Origin: Pedobacter polysacchareus
GTDB lineage: Bacteria; Bacteroidota; Bacteroidia; Sphingobacteriales; Sphingobacteriaceae
Assembly (NCBI RefSeq): GCF_019802255.1
Contig: NZ_JAHYSS010000002.1
Location: 310,001 to 374,000, forward strand
Reading direction: 5' to 3'
Length of the DNA stretch: 64,000 nucleotides
Positions 8,772-17,157 of this stretch are shown here, piece by piece (the stretch's first letter is position 1; every line of letters starts with the position of its first letter). The position numbers and the translations under genes were made by a program. The notes below the pieces were generated by a model. The model worked only from the letters and a program-made list of their open reading frames with translations. It was not told where the DNA came from and made no database searches.

Positions 8772-8800
8772 GGCTAAAGATATATAAAAAATCTTTAGCC
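8772..8800. promoter_or_regulatory. 10-bp inverted repeat in the leader of the NlpC/P60 gene
   Basis: GGCTAAAGAT (8772-8781) and ATCTTTAGCC (8791-8800) are perfect inverted copies with a 9-nt AT-only spacer. On the minus strand TATCTTTA, one mismatch from TAnnTTTG, overlaps the arm nearest the gene. This could be an operator over the promoter or an RNA hairpin about 9 nt before the ATG. Confidence 0.4.
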
Positions 8801-8825
8801 AAAAGTAATGTTGATAACTAATTGA

Positions 8826-9527
8826 TTAAGGGGTGGTTACTGCTACGGGGATCACTTTTCCATTAAAAAACTTATGCCCGGTCTTCGCAAAGTCAGCCAC
8901 ATATTTACCCATTTCAAAAGCCATAACCGGCGATTGATAGCCTGGGAAAGCCTGTTCTAACATTTCTGTTTGTGCAGAACCTAAGGCCAGACAGTTTACT
9001 TTAATGCCAGTTTCTGCCAATTCAAAAGCCAGACACTCCGTTAAAGTATGTAAAGCAGATTTGCTGGAAGAATAAGCAGCAAGGCCAGGAAACTTTACGC
9101 TGCCCTGAAAACCACCCATACTGCCTATATTTACAATATGACTGCCTGCGGTCATCAGCGGCAGTAAATTCTGGATCATATTGAAATGACCCAATACATT
9201 GCTTTCAAACATCTGGTATAAATCCTCTTTACTGGTTTCCAGAAAAGGTTTTTTGATCAGTGATCCTGCGTTGTTGATTAAAATATCTACGGTACCCAGC
9301 CTTTCTTCCAAAAAGGGAAGTAACACGGCATAGTCGTCATTTACAATGTCAAATTCCACCGGAAGTAATACACAATCAGGATTGATGCTCCTGGCAATTT
9401 CCAATAGCTTGCGCAGCTTGTCGGCCGAACGGGCAATACATACAATTTTGTTTGCTTTGTAGTTGGAAAACTCTAAAGCAGCTTCAAAACCAATCCCACT
9501 GCTCGCACCTGTTAATACTATATTCAT
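8826..9527 (-). CDS. short-chain dehydrogenase/reductase
   Basis: A classical 233-residue SDR. The cofactor-binding loop is TGASSGIG at 6-13, NNAG at 85-88, and the catalytic residues are Ser136 (NIGSMGG), Tyr152 and Lys156 (YSSSK). The Rossmann fold is cytosolic and NAD(P)-dependent. The substrate cannot be read from sequence. It starts 21 nt after the phhA stop on the same strand, so it is probably co-transcribed with phhA. An accessory reductase such as pterin recycling is possible but unproven, and generic SDR is the safe call. Confidence 0.9.
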   Translation of the reverse strand: MNIVLTGASSGIGFEAALEFSNYKANKIVCIARSADKLRKLLEIARSINPDCVLLPVEFDIVNDDYAVLLPFLEERLGTVDILINNAGSLIKKPFLETSKEDLYQMFESNVLGHFNMIQNLLPLMTAGSHIVNIGSMGGFQGSVKFPGLAAYSSSKSALHTLTECLAFELAETGIKVNCLALGSAQTEMLEQAFPGYQSPVMAFEMGKYVADFAKTGHKFFNGKVIPVAVTTP

Positions 9528-9548
9528 TTAATCTATTTTCTGTGCTAA

Positions 9549-11327
9549 TTAATCTTCTTCTGTAATCAATTGGCTCACCGGATTTTCAATCACATGTAAA
9601 CCATCGGTAATTAATTTATGGTGATCCGGTTCATTTGCTGCTTTCAGCTCCAGATAAATACGCACTTCTTTTTCCAGTTCAGGATCCAGATTCTTGTGGT
9701 AAAGGATCTCCAGGATCTCTAAAGAAGCCAACCAATCGGAACGGTGTGCTGTCTTTAAAGTCTCAAATAAAGCAACTACCCGCTCATAATTTCTTTTGTC
9801 TTCGCGAATGCTGCGGATTTCTTTATAAATCGCATGCAGCTGCTGTGTTTTTTCGTCGTAAGTTACCTTATGCGTTGCTTTATCACTGATATGTGTGATT
9901 TCTTCGTAAGCATCTTTATCGGCAGCCCCATTAAATACGGAAACAATTTTCTCTCCGACAGCCATATCATAAGTGCCCCATTCCGGTTGGAAAAGCACGT
10001 TTCCGTTGCCTTCTTTTACCGTACAGTCTTCAAACACCATCAGGATATTTTTGCCATTGTGCTGTATGATTTTCTTCAATAAACCGTTCAGGTGAATGCC
10101 GCCATCAAAATTCAATTCGGCTCTGCTGCCTTCAGTAATTCCTTGTTCTGCCAGTTCTGACAAGCTCAGGTCTTCCAGGATTAAGCCATTTAAGCGGCCA
10201 ACAGGGGAAGAGAATCCATCTTTATGGTAAAACTTACCATGACCTTCCAATTGCTTTGAATCTACTGCTAATGCAGAAGGCCCCGTTGTTTTAATGAAAG
10301 TCAGCTCATCAGCAGCATTTAAACCCATATCTGTAAAGATCCCGGTTACCTGTAATCCAGAGCTATAAACTGCTGTGGCTGGGTTTTTACACTCAATGGC
10401 TTTCACAATACTTTCCGTACCACCGCGTCTGAATGCCATGGTATCAGCAAACTGCTCTAAAACATCGATCAGGTTTTGGAAGTTCTCCGTTACAAATAGC
10501 TGTGGCTGCGGTTTGGTAATGTCGTAAGAGTAATTGATCGTATCAATGTTGTACCAGATTTTCTTCACTTCTTCTTTCATACAGCTGGAACTTTCGCCAA
10601 TTGAAGAAAGTAAACCTGCACCGTATATTTTCGGGTTTTCTAAGGTACCGATCAAGCCGTACTCGACAGTCCACCAGTGTAAACGACCCAATAGAGCCAT
10701 TTCAGAAGGTTCGCCCATATTTTCAGCGACCGCTTGTAAATGTTTTTCTGCCTTGGCAATTTCCTGTTCCGGCGTATTTGCCGACTCTTTTAAAATACTG
10801 AGGTGGCGAATGGCTTCATAAAGCTCAAAATCTTTTGAAGAAAACATGGCTTTTGCACCAATAGAGCCAAAATAGCTCAGGTAATTGTTGTAATCGGTAT
10901 CTGCAATAATTGGGGCATGGCCTGCCGACTCATGGATGATATCCGGAGCTGGCGTATATTCAATATGGTTAATCTGACGTATATCTGCTGCAATCACCAA
11001 TACCCGGTAAGCCTGGTATTCCATGAAAGCTGCAGGAGGAATAAACCCATCTACAGTAACGGCACCCCAGCCAATTTTACCAAGGTTATCGTTCATGGTC
11101 TGCAAGTTCGGGATGTGTTCAATACTTAAACCCGCACGCTGCAAACCTTTAATATAGGGATAATAGGCCACTTGTTTCAGATAGCTGTAGTTTTGACGCA
11201 TCACATAGCGCCAAACTGCCTGATCAATTGGCGTATATTTTTCATAATGCTGCTCTACAATAAATTGCCTTAAATGCTTTGGAAGCTTAGCTACTCGTGG
11301 ATTGTTAAAGTCATTAAAATCACTCAT
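9549..11327 (-). CDS. phhA: aromatic amino acid hydroxylase (phenylalanine 4-monooxygenase) with long C-terminal extension
   Basis: Residues ~20-290 form the tetrahydropterin-dependent hydroxylase domain. The iron facial triad is His132 and His137 (IIHESAGHAPII) and Glu222 (WWTVEYGLIG). The expected reaction is Phe to Tyr, feeding the HPPD/HmgA pathway of the same locus. At 592 residues it is about twice the length of proteobacterial PhhA. Residues ~300-470 look beta-rich (SPVGRLNGLILEDLSL, ELNFDGGIHLNGLL) and ~480-592 are helical and charged, with no domain I can name. Long forms of this kind are known in Bacteroidota. It is the first gene of a probable phhA-SDR-nlpC unit. Confidence 0.92.
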   Translation of the reverse strand: MSDFNDFNNPRVAKLPKHLRQFIVEQHYEKYTPIDQAVWRYVMRQNYSYLKQVAYYPYIKGLQRAGLSIEHIPNLQTMNDNLGKIGWGAVTVDGFIPPAAFMEYQAYRVLVIAADIRQINHIEYTPAPDIIHESAGHAPIIADTDYNNYLSYFGSIGAKAMFSSKDFELYEAIRHLSILKESANTPEQEIAKAEKHLQAVAENMGEPSEMALLGRLHWWTVEYGLIGTLENPKIYGAGLLSSIGESSSCMKEEVKKIWYNIDTINYSYDITKPQPQLFVTENFQNLIDVLEQFADTMAFRRGGTESIVKAIECKNPATAVYSSGLQVTGIFTDMGLNAADELTFIKTTGPSALAVDSKQLEGHGKFYHKDGFSSPVGRLNGLILEDLSLSELAEQGITEGSRAELNFDGGIHLNGLLKKIIQHNGKNILMVFEDCTVKEGNGNVLFQPEWGTYDMAVGEKIVSVFNGAADKDAYEEITHISDKATHKVTYDEKTQQLHAIYKEIRSIREDKRNYERVVALFETLKTAHRSDWLASLEILEILYHKNLDPELEKEVRIYLELKAANEPDHHKLITDGLHVIENPVSQLITEED

Positions 11328-11444
11328 TACCTATATGGTTTATCTGAAGGCCAATATAAGAAAATCTATTTCTTCTCCTAAACAAAATACGCCTTGATTT
11401 GCGAAAAATAACGGAAACAAGACATTCCAGCGCTAAGGTTATCC

Positions 11445-11930
11445 TTATTTCTTGACTTTAAAAGAAAAGTGCTTTTGGGAGAAATAACTAAAAATAGCGA
11501 GTAAAAAGGAAATGATGACCTTGGAAATGGTAGGGTAAAATCCAAAGGACTCTATCAATACTTTTAATAAAGCATAGCTGATCAAAATATTGGTGGCCAC
11601 CACAGAGCCATATCTGAACAATTGGATCCTGCCTTTTAGGGTGGATTTCGTGAAAACCAGGTACTTGTTTAGCGTAAAACCGATGATAAAAGTAATCACT
11701 GTTTCTATAGCAAAGGCCGCAATAGGGGCAGTAATCAGCTTCGGTAGGAAAGGAAGGTTCAAATGAACATCCTGCTGTTTCAGGATCCAGTTGTAAACAA
11801 TATAATAAATGACAATGCCCGCTGCGGTGGTGGAACCCCCGGAAGCGATGTACCTAAACGTGTGCAGGGAAATGTATTTGGAAAAAGGAGGATAGAAAAA
11901 GTCTATGAGCTTTAACAAAGCTTTGCGCAT
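11445..11930 (-). CDS. GtrA family membrane protein
   Basis: A 161-residue protein with four hydrophobic segments and the GtrA pattern: FRYIASGGSTTAAGIVIYYIVYNW near the start, AFAIETVITFIIGFTLNKYLVF in the middle, and a basic C-terminus (SQKHFSFKVKK). GtrA-family proteins are thought to move lipid-linked sugars across the membrane or assist surface-polysaccharide glycosylation. It begins 5 nt after the stop of the LTA-synthase-like gene, so the two are surely co-transcribed, which suggests a joint role in envelope glycan or phosphoglycerol decoration. Confidence 0.9.
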   Translation of the reverse strand: MRKALLKLIDFFYPPFSKYISLHTFRYIASGGSTTAAGIVIYYIVYNWILKQQDVHLNLPFLPKLITAPIAAFAIETVITFIIGFTLNKYLVFTKSTLKGRIQLFRYGSVVATNILISYALLKVLIESFGFYPTISKVIISFLLAIFSYFSQKHFSFKVKK

Positions 11931-11935
11931 ACTTA

Positions 11936-13927
11936 CTATTTATAGGTTAACTGGTTTGCGATCATTCTGTTGTTATACTGCTGCCTGAAGGCTTTTAACT
12001 TCTTTTCCATAGCGGCGGCAACATCCGGTTCCTCTGCTAAAATATTGTGCTGACTCAATCGGTCTTTTTTAAGGTTATACAGTGCGATGTTGTCTTTACC
12101 GTCATTTACCAGGTAATAATCACCCCAGTAAAAATTAAAAGAGCCATCGTTATTGCTCACCACAAAGTTATCAGTTTTCTCATCAAAAGCATCAAAGCCA
12201 AAAGAGAAGTAAGGCTTGTCGTAATGCAGGTAATTTAATACAGTAGGCATAATGTCCATCTGCTGAGCCAGTTTATCTGACATCCCTTTTAAAGAGCCAT
12301 CCGGGCGATAAAAAATGATTGGAATGGAATAATAACCTGTGGTATTCTGGTATTCCTGGTGATAAGATACCGTGGCATGATCGGCACAAAGCACAAACAG
12401 CGTGTTTTTGAACCATGGCATGGTAGATGCGGTTTTAAAGAAATTACGCAAAGCCATATCGGTATAACCCAGCGGTTCTTGTACTGGAAGTGGTCCTTTC
12501 GGGAATTTACCTACGTATTCTTCCGGAACACGGAAGGGGTGGTGGGAAGATAAGGTGAACATACTGGCAAAGAAAGGTTGTTTTAAGGTATTGATGGTTT
12601 TTGCGGTAAACTGTAAAAACGGATCATCCCATATACCCCAGGTGCCATCAGAATCACCAGTCTTCTGGTATTCATTCTGTCCGAAATATTTCTTTACACC
12701 AGCAAGATGAGTATAAGAAGAGAAGCCCATAGAGCCATTGGGTGCCCCATGGAAAAAGGCGGTTTCATAACCTTCATCACCCAGTATTTTCGCAATACTG
12801 GTAGTTTTGTTGCTGGAATAAATCGACAATACAAAAGGCTCATTGATGGTCGGGATTCCGGTAATTACCGAAGGAAGGGCATCAATAGATTTTCTGCCGT
12901 TCGCATAGCTGTGTTTAAAAGTATAACTCTCGCCAACCAGGGAATCCAGGAATGGCGTATATCCTTTGTATTTACCCCCGTCTAGGTCTTTATTGAGGCT
13001 GCCAATATGTTCTTTCCCCAGACTTTCCACGATGATCACCATGACATTTAACTTGTTAAAGTTGCCCGTGTCTTTTGGTAAGTGAATGGGATTGTATATC
13101 GAATTTAAAGTTTGCTCGTCATAGTAATTGAGTGGTTTCAGTTTAGAAGCTTTTAAGGTTCTGAAAATTGCAAAAGGCGTATTCAGCACCAGGCTCATCT
13201 GATCTGGGGTGTCCACAAATTCACCGGCATTGCTTAAGGTAATCGGTCTGGTTCCAAAACCCCATCCACCGCGTACACCAGTGATGCACATTAGCGCAGT
13301 CAGGAATAACAAGACCGTGTGTAAAGTATAGACTGGCCAGGTAAAACGGGCCGTTTTTTTCACTTTTACCAGTTCATACAATTTAACGAACAGCCATACC
13401 AATACGGCTAAAATGATCAATAAATACCAATAATCTTTTAAGAAATCACCGAAGAGTTTCAACTTATTCTGCTCATTGCTGAACTGGCTGAAAACTGTTG
13501 CAGTAGTTCTTTTAAGCGTAAACTTATAGTAAACAAAATCAATCAGGTTGGCTATAATCCCTAAGCTGTTGGTGATGATAAACCACCATTTGAAAAACTT
13601 TTGATACCCTTCATTATAGCGTAAAGGAAATGGAATCAGATGGGCAAGGAGATAGATCGAATTGATATATATTAAGGCAGAAATATCAAATTTTAGTCCA
13701 CCCCAAAGGATGTACAGGTACTTAGCGAAAGTGATGTTTTGGAAGAGATCATGATTGAAAAGATAAAATCCGATTCTACATAAAGTATATATTAGTAATA
13801 AGATCAGAAATCGATAAGCCAGCGCCAGATAGAGGTGAAGGCCTGTAGTGTCTTTTATTTTCAAAGTTTTGAATATTTGTTCCAAAGCTAAGTATTGATA
13901 ATGATTTATTAATGTTAAATTAATCAA
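11936..13927 (-). CDS. LTA synthase family protein (membrane phosphoglycerol-transferase-like sulfatase)
   Basis: A 663-residue protein. About five membrane helices span residues ~30-220, followed by an extracytoplasmic alkaline-phosphatase/sulfatase domain (~290-640). Metal and catalytic positions can be matched: Glu301 (MVIIVESLG), a Ser347 nucleophile position (NGRKSIDALPSV, where LtaS has Thr) and Asp516-His517 (VLCADHATV). LtaS-type enzymes transfer phosphoglycerol from phosphatidylglycerol to glycans. In a Gram-negative the acceptor would be a periplasmic or surface glycan rather than lipoteichoic acid, which is inferred. Paired with GtrA. The ATG at 13927 directly follows the preceding terminator. 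Confidence 0.88.
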   Translation of the reverse strand: MINLTLINHYQYLALEQIFKTLKIKDTTGLHLYLALAYRFLILLLIYTLCRIGFYLFNHDLFQNITFAKYLYILWGGLKFDISALIYINSIYLLAHLIPFPLRYNEGYQKFFKWWFIITNSLGIIANLIDFVYYKFTLKRTTATVFSQFSNEQNKLKLFGDFLKDYWYLLIILAVLVWLFVKLYELVKVKKTARFTWPVYTLHTVLLFLTALMCITGVRGGWGFGTRPITLSNAGEFVDTPDQMSLVLNTPFAIFRTLKASKLKPLNYYDEQTLNSIYNPIHLPKDTGNFNKLNVMVIIVESLGKEHIGSLNKDLDGGKYKGYTPFLDSLVGESYTFKHSYANGRKSIDALPSVITGIPTINEPFVLSIYSSNKTTSIAKILGDEGYETAFFHGAPNGSMGFSSYTHLAGVKKYFGQNEYQKTGDSDGTWGIWDDPFLQFTAKTINTLKQPFFASMFTLSSHHPFRVPEEYVGKFPKGPLPVQEPLGYTDMALRNFFKTASTMPWFKNTLFVLCADHATVSYHQEYQNTTGYYSIPIIFYRPDGSLKGMSDKLAQQMDIMPTVLNYLHYDKPYFSFGFDAFDEKTDNFVVSNNDGSFNFYWGDYYLVNDGKDNIALYNLKKDRLSQHNILAEEPDVAAAMEKKLKAFRQQYNNRMIANQLTYK

Positions 13928-13961
13928 AAGGGCTATCTCCTGATGGGAGACAGCCCTTTTT
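13925..13961 (-). terminator. terminator after the glutamate-synthase-like gene
   Basis: AAAAGGGCT and TCTCC pair with GGAGA and AGCCCTTTT around a short TGAT loop. On the minus strand the stem ends in a T-rich tract. It separates the glutamate-synthase-like gene from the LTA-synthase gene and overlaps the latter's first codon. Confidence 0.8.
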
Positions 13962-13996
13962 GATCATTGTTAGCTATTTCTCTATCGTATCATGCT

Positions 13997-15520
13997 CTAG
14001 GAAAAATAGATGTCTTTAAAGTTCAGCGTTTTTGTCGTATCGATCCTTCTGTTGAAACGTTCTGGTTTGATTTCATTTAAGGTATCAAAACCACAAGCTT
14101 CCATCAGCTCGATTGTAGCATGAACTGTATTTTTATGGAAGTTGGCCACGCGATGTTTTTTATCAGTCACGTCAATTCCTTTAAATAAGCTTTTATCTTG
14201 CGTAGCGATACCTACCGGGCATTTACCACTGTCGCATTTCAAGGCCTGAATACAACCCAAGGCCATCATCATTCCTCTGGCACTATAACAGGCATCTGCA
14301 CCTAAGGCTACTACACGCATGATGTCGAAACCGGTGATGATCTTTCCTGAAGCCAGGATTTTAATGTCTTTTCTTAATCCGTATTTTTTCAGGGTGATGT
14401 TTACAAAGGCAAGCGCATCTAGTAAAGGCATCCCTACGTAATCTGTATATTCTAGCGGCGCTGCACCCGTTCCACCTTCTGCACCGTCAATGGTAATGAA
14501 ATCCGGAGAGATCTTAGTGGAGATCATCGCCTCACAGATGTCGATAAATTCCTCTTTACTACCGATACACAATTTAAAACCAATCGGTTTACCACCAGAA
14601 AGTTCACGCATCTGCTGGATAAACTGCATTAATCCGCTGGCATCGGAGAAAGTGCTGTGTGCTGGAGGCGAAAGAATTGTTGTTCCTGCAACCACATTTC
14701 TGATTTCCGCAATCTCTGGGGTATTTTTGGCTGCTGGTAAAATACCACCATGACCAGGTTTTGCACCCTGGGACAATTTCAGCTCAATCATTTTCACGTA
14801 TTCTCTTTTCGAGTTCTTTTGAAACAACGCGGCATCAAATTTACCTTCTGCATCTCTACAGCCGAAATAACCTGTTCCTACCTGCCAGATCAGGTCGCCA
14901 CCACCTTTAACGTGGTAAGGACTGATTCCACCTTCGCCGGTATTGTGGGCAAATTTATTCAGGTTGGCACCATTGCTCAGCGATTGGATTGCCGTTTTAC
15001 TCAATGCACCAAAACTCATCGCACCGATATTCAGGATACTTAAATCGTAAGGCTGCGTACAAACGGAACCTCCAACTTTTACCCTCAGGTCCATATTGGA
15101 AATCTTTTTAGGGTAAATACTGTGTGATACCCATTCATATCCTTCCTCATAAGGGTCCACCTGCATCCCGAAGGCTACAGTTTCACGCTCATTTTTTGCC
15201 CTTTGGTAAACAATAGAGCGCTGGCGACGGTTGAAAGGTTTTCCATCCAATTCCGATTCAAAGAAATACTGACGCATTTCTGGTCTGATGGATTCAAAGA
15301 AATAACGCAAACGGCCAATTACCGGATAATTCCGGAGCACAGCATGCTTAGACTGAAAGCGGTCGTAGGCCAGGGCCGTAATCAGGATAACGGGCAACGC
15401 AATTAATAAATGGAAAGCGGATTTTTGATAAAACGCATTCACGATTAAAGCGATAATGCCTAATAAGGCGATCCAAAGAAATACTGTTCCAAGTATGGAA
15501 CGAAATCCTTTTTGTTTCAT
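13997..15520 (-). CDS. membrane-anchored FMN-binding glutamate synthase-like protein
   Basis: A 507-residue protein. Two N-terminal membrane helices (~8-52) precede a domain like the FMN/central barrel of GltB. Recognisable parts are GAMSFGALSKTAIQSLSNGA, KPGHGGILPAAKNT, TIDGAEGGTGAAPLEY and a [3Fe-4S]-type cysteine set Cys423, Cys429, Cys434 (spacing C-x5-C-x4-C). The glutaminase domain and the small GltD subunit are absent here, so normal GOGAT activity cannot be assumed. The family is widespread and its true reaction is unsettled. The gene is transcribed alone, ending at the terminator at 13925-13961. Confidence 0.88.
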   Translation of the reverse strand: MKQKGFRSILGTVFLWIALLGIIALIVNAFYQKSAFHLLIALPVILITALAYDRFQSKHAVLRNYPVIGRLRYFFESIRPEMRQYFFESELDGKPFNRRQRSIVYQRAKNERETVAFGMQVDPYEEGYEWVSHSIYPKKISNMDLRVKVGGSVCTQPYDLSILNIGAMSFGALSKTAIQSLSNGANLNKFAHNTGEGGISPYHVKGGGDLIWQVGTGYFGCRDAEGKFDAALFQKNSKREYVKMIELKLSQGAKPGHGGILPAAKNTPEIAEIRNVVAGTTILSPPAHSTFSDASGLMQFIQQMRELSGGKPIGFKLCIGSKEEFIDICEAMISTKISPDFITIDGAEGGTGAAPLEYTDYVGMPLLDALAFVNITLKKYGLRKDIKILASGKIITGFDIMRVVALGADACYSARGMMMALGCIQALKCDSGKCPVGIATQDKSLFKGIDVTDKKHRVANFHKNTVHATIELMEACGFDTLNEIKPERFNRRIDTTKTLNFKDIYFS

Positions 15521-15845
15521 AAGGTGGTGATAAATAAAAGTAGATGAACATCTCGAAAGGGATAACGATTTTTGAATCTTATGCCTTCAAAATGAGTTTA
15601 AAAAATAATTTTTCGAATAGAAGAGGCCCCTGAATCGAGAATCTTATGGAGAAGGACTCGGGGCTAAGAGAATAAAATCTCTGGAGGTACTCTGGAAAAC
15701 AAAGCCAAAGGCGTAGTTCTCCCGCTCATATCGCGCAAAGCGCCTATATGCGGTGTTATACTTATCCTCAGTCGTTTTCATTGGCGCAAATCTCGGCACC
15801 TTTTTGCTCAATTCAAAGGATTTCAACGTTATTTAATTGTAAATA
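15521..15845. other. intergenic region between the CAP and glutamate-synthase-like genes
   Basis: 325 bp without a credible gene. A 45-residue minus-strand frame (MKTTEDKYNTAYRRF, from about 15781) is open but resembles nothing I know and has no ribosome-binding site. An imperfect hairpin (15624-15663, CTCGGGGC against GCCCC plus CGAG with a 5-nt bulge) may end the CAP transcript. Confidence 0.35.
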
Positions 15846-16538
15846 TTAATCTGGAAGGGATACAAAGTCGATCACTGCACAGTAACGGTAACGCGGATGG
15901 GGCTGAATGCTCAGTCCAACGGTGTTCAGCTCGGAGGATGTATTGAGGATGAGTTTTCGGTGGCCAAGGTCGGGCACACCCTTGTCTAGCAGTAACATAC
16001 AGATGTTTTCCAGGCCTGAACTAAAGCCGAAAGCAATACATTCGCCATTGGATTTTTTAGGATATACCGTACTGACGCGCTGATTTAATGTGCGTCCATC
16101 TCTAGAAGTATGTCCAGCATAATTGTTTCTGTTTAAGTCTTTTGCATGAGCTCTCGCGATGTTTGTGAGTGCCTGATCGGGCCAAAACACGGGTAAATTC
16201 TTAATTTCCTGCAAGTCCCTGCGCAAACTGCGGTAATAACTGTCATTTCTATTCACTTTTAATTCCGCATAATTCCCATATTGCTGCATCCTGGTATTGT
16301 AAGCATCTACAAAATCCTGGAAGTAGGTGTCAAAAAATCTGGCGCCATCCATTCTGACCAGGTTCATATAAATCACCATGTCTTTCTCTTCCGCAGTCAG
16401 GTAGCTGGCATTGCCCGCTGTATTGGCCATTTTTAGTTCTTCTCTGGTCCAGCTGTCATCTGGCGACTGTGCTTTTAATTGCGGACTAAACGTGGTAAAT
16501 GGGAGGGTGAATAGGAGCGCAAGGGCAAAAATCTTCAT
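15846..16538 (-). CDS. secreted CAP/SCP domain protein
   Basis: 230 residues with a signal peptide (MKIFALALLFTLPFTTFS, followed by LKAQS). The CAP fold is indicated by LTNIARAHAKDLNRNNYAGHTSRDG, by GECIAFGFSSGLENICMLLL and by LGHRKLILN, which supply the two His and acidic residues of the conserved pocket. CAP proteins are extracytoplasmic and have varied or unknown activities, including lipid binding. The N-terminal ~90 residues (TAEEKDMVIYMNLVRMDGARFF) form a leading helical part common in Bacteroidota homologues. The gene has no close same-strand partner. Confidence 0.87.
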   Translation of the reverse strand: MKIFALALLFTLPFTTFSPQLKAQSPDDSWTREELKMANTAGNASYLTAEEKDMVIYMNLVRMDGARFFDTYFQDFVDAYNTRMQQYGNYAELKVNRNDSYYRSLRRDLQEIKNLPVFWPDQALTNIARAHAKDLNRNNYAGHTSRDGRTLNQRVSTVYPKKSNGECIAFGFSSGLENICMLLLDKGVPDLGHRKLILNTSSELNTVGLSIQPHPRYRYCAVIDFVSLPD

Positions 16539-16745
16539 CTTATCTTTCTTTATTCAAGAACCTATGATCATTCAATAGTTCCTTTTTGCTGCATTAACGC
16601 AAAACACAGGCCATTTGATATGGCTGGCGTGATTTTTCTGCTGGAATCATCCTGCTGCTAAAATTTTTACACCTAATTTAACTAGGAGTTAATGATGGTT
16701 TTCGGTGTATTTACCCTTGAAATTCTTCTGTCTTCCTTTCGTTGC

Positions 16746-16823
16746 TGTTTTGCTTTTCTTTTGCTCCGGCAAAAGCTGAGAAAAAGAAAAGCAAAACAAT
16801 AGCAAAACAATAGCAAAACAGAT
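16746..16823. repeat. 17-bp inverted repeat followed by an 11-bp tandem repeat
   Basis: The arms 16746-16762 and 16782-16798 (TGTTTTGCTTTTCTTTT and its complement) pair perfectly over 17 bp around a 19-nt loop. The loop side can instead form the small hairpin CTTTTGC-TCCG-GCAAAAG (16758-16775 region). The right arm runs into copies of GCAAAACAATA starting at 16791, 16802 and 16813, the last incomplete. Confidence 0.75.
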
Positions 16824-17078
16824 AGCGTCCGAAACCCGGATAATATAGTCTCCATACCCGGATATTTTGAGGGTAATTTCTGACTTTGTTCAGGGAGGTT
16901 TTCAAATTGGCCCGTAAAATATTTCCATTTTTATAGCATTAAGCCTGGAAATTTTTATTTCTAATTATCGGTGTAATGTTTCTTTTTTATATATGAATCA
17001 AGGTGAGGACTGAGGATGTATTTATTAAAAAACAGTAGGATCATTGGAAGCTTCGTCAGAAAGGGTACGTCAGAAAAC

Positions 17079-17112
17079 AAAAAAGAGCGGTCTTTTCAGA
17101 CCACTCTTTTTG
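17079..17112 (-). terminator. terminator of the TonB-dependent receptor gene
   Basis: AAAAAGAG-GGTCT pairs with AGACC-CTCTTTTT around a TTTC loop with one mismatch. On the minus strand it ends in a run of T. It lies 46 nt beyond the receptor stop. Confidence 0.8.
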
Positions 17113-17157
17113 TAATTCTATTTTAGTACCAATTACCTTGTACACTGATATTTTTCT

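Larger units (their letters stand above)
16539..17157. other. 619-bp intergenic region with repeats and a terminator
   Basis: There is no convincing gene: a 64-residue minus-strand frame at 16711-16905 is mostly low-complexity created by the repeats. The region holds the inverted and tandem repeat block at 16746-16823 and the receptor terminator at 17079-17112. The rest (16561-16740 and 16830-17070) is ordinary AT-rich sequence with no feature I can name. Confidence 0.5.

Noticed and set aside
15644..15826. 60-residue minus-strand open frame downstream of the CAP gene
   Set aside because: Begins with TTG, lacks a ribosome-binding site and recognisable sequence; kept only as a note in the intergenic entry.
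16791..16823. CRISPR-like tandem repeats
   Set aside because: The unit is 11 bp, directly adjacent without spacers, and no cas gene is present.
16711..16905. 64-residue minus-strand open frame with a hydrophobic middle
   Set aside because: Its hydrophobic part is created by the 11-bp tandem repeat and the inverted-repeat arms; no start signal and no family resemblance.
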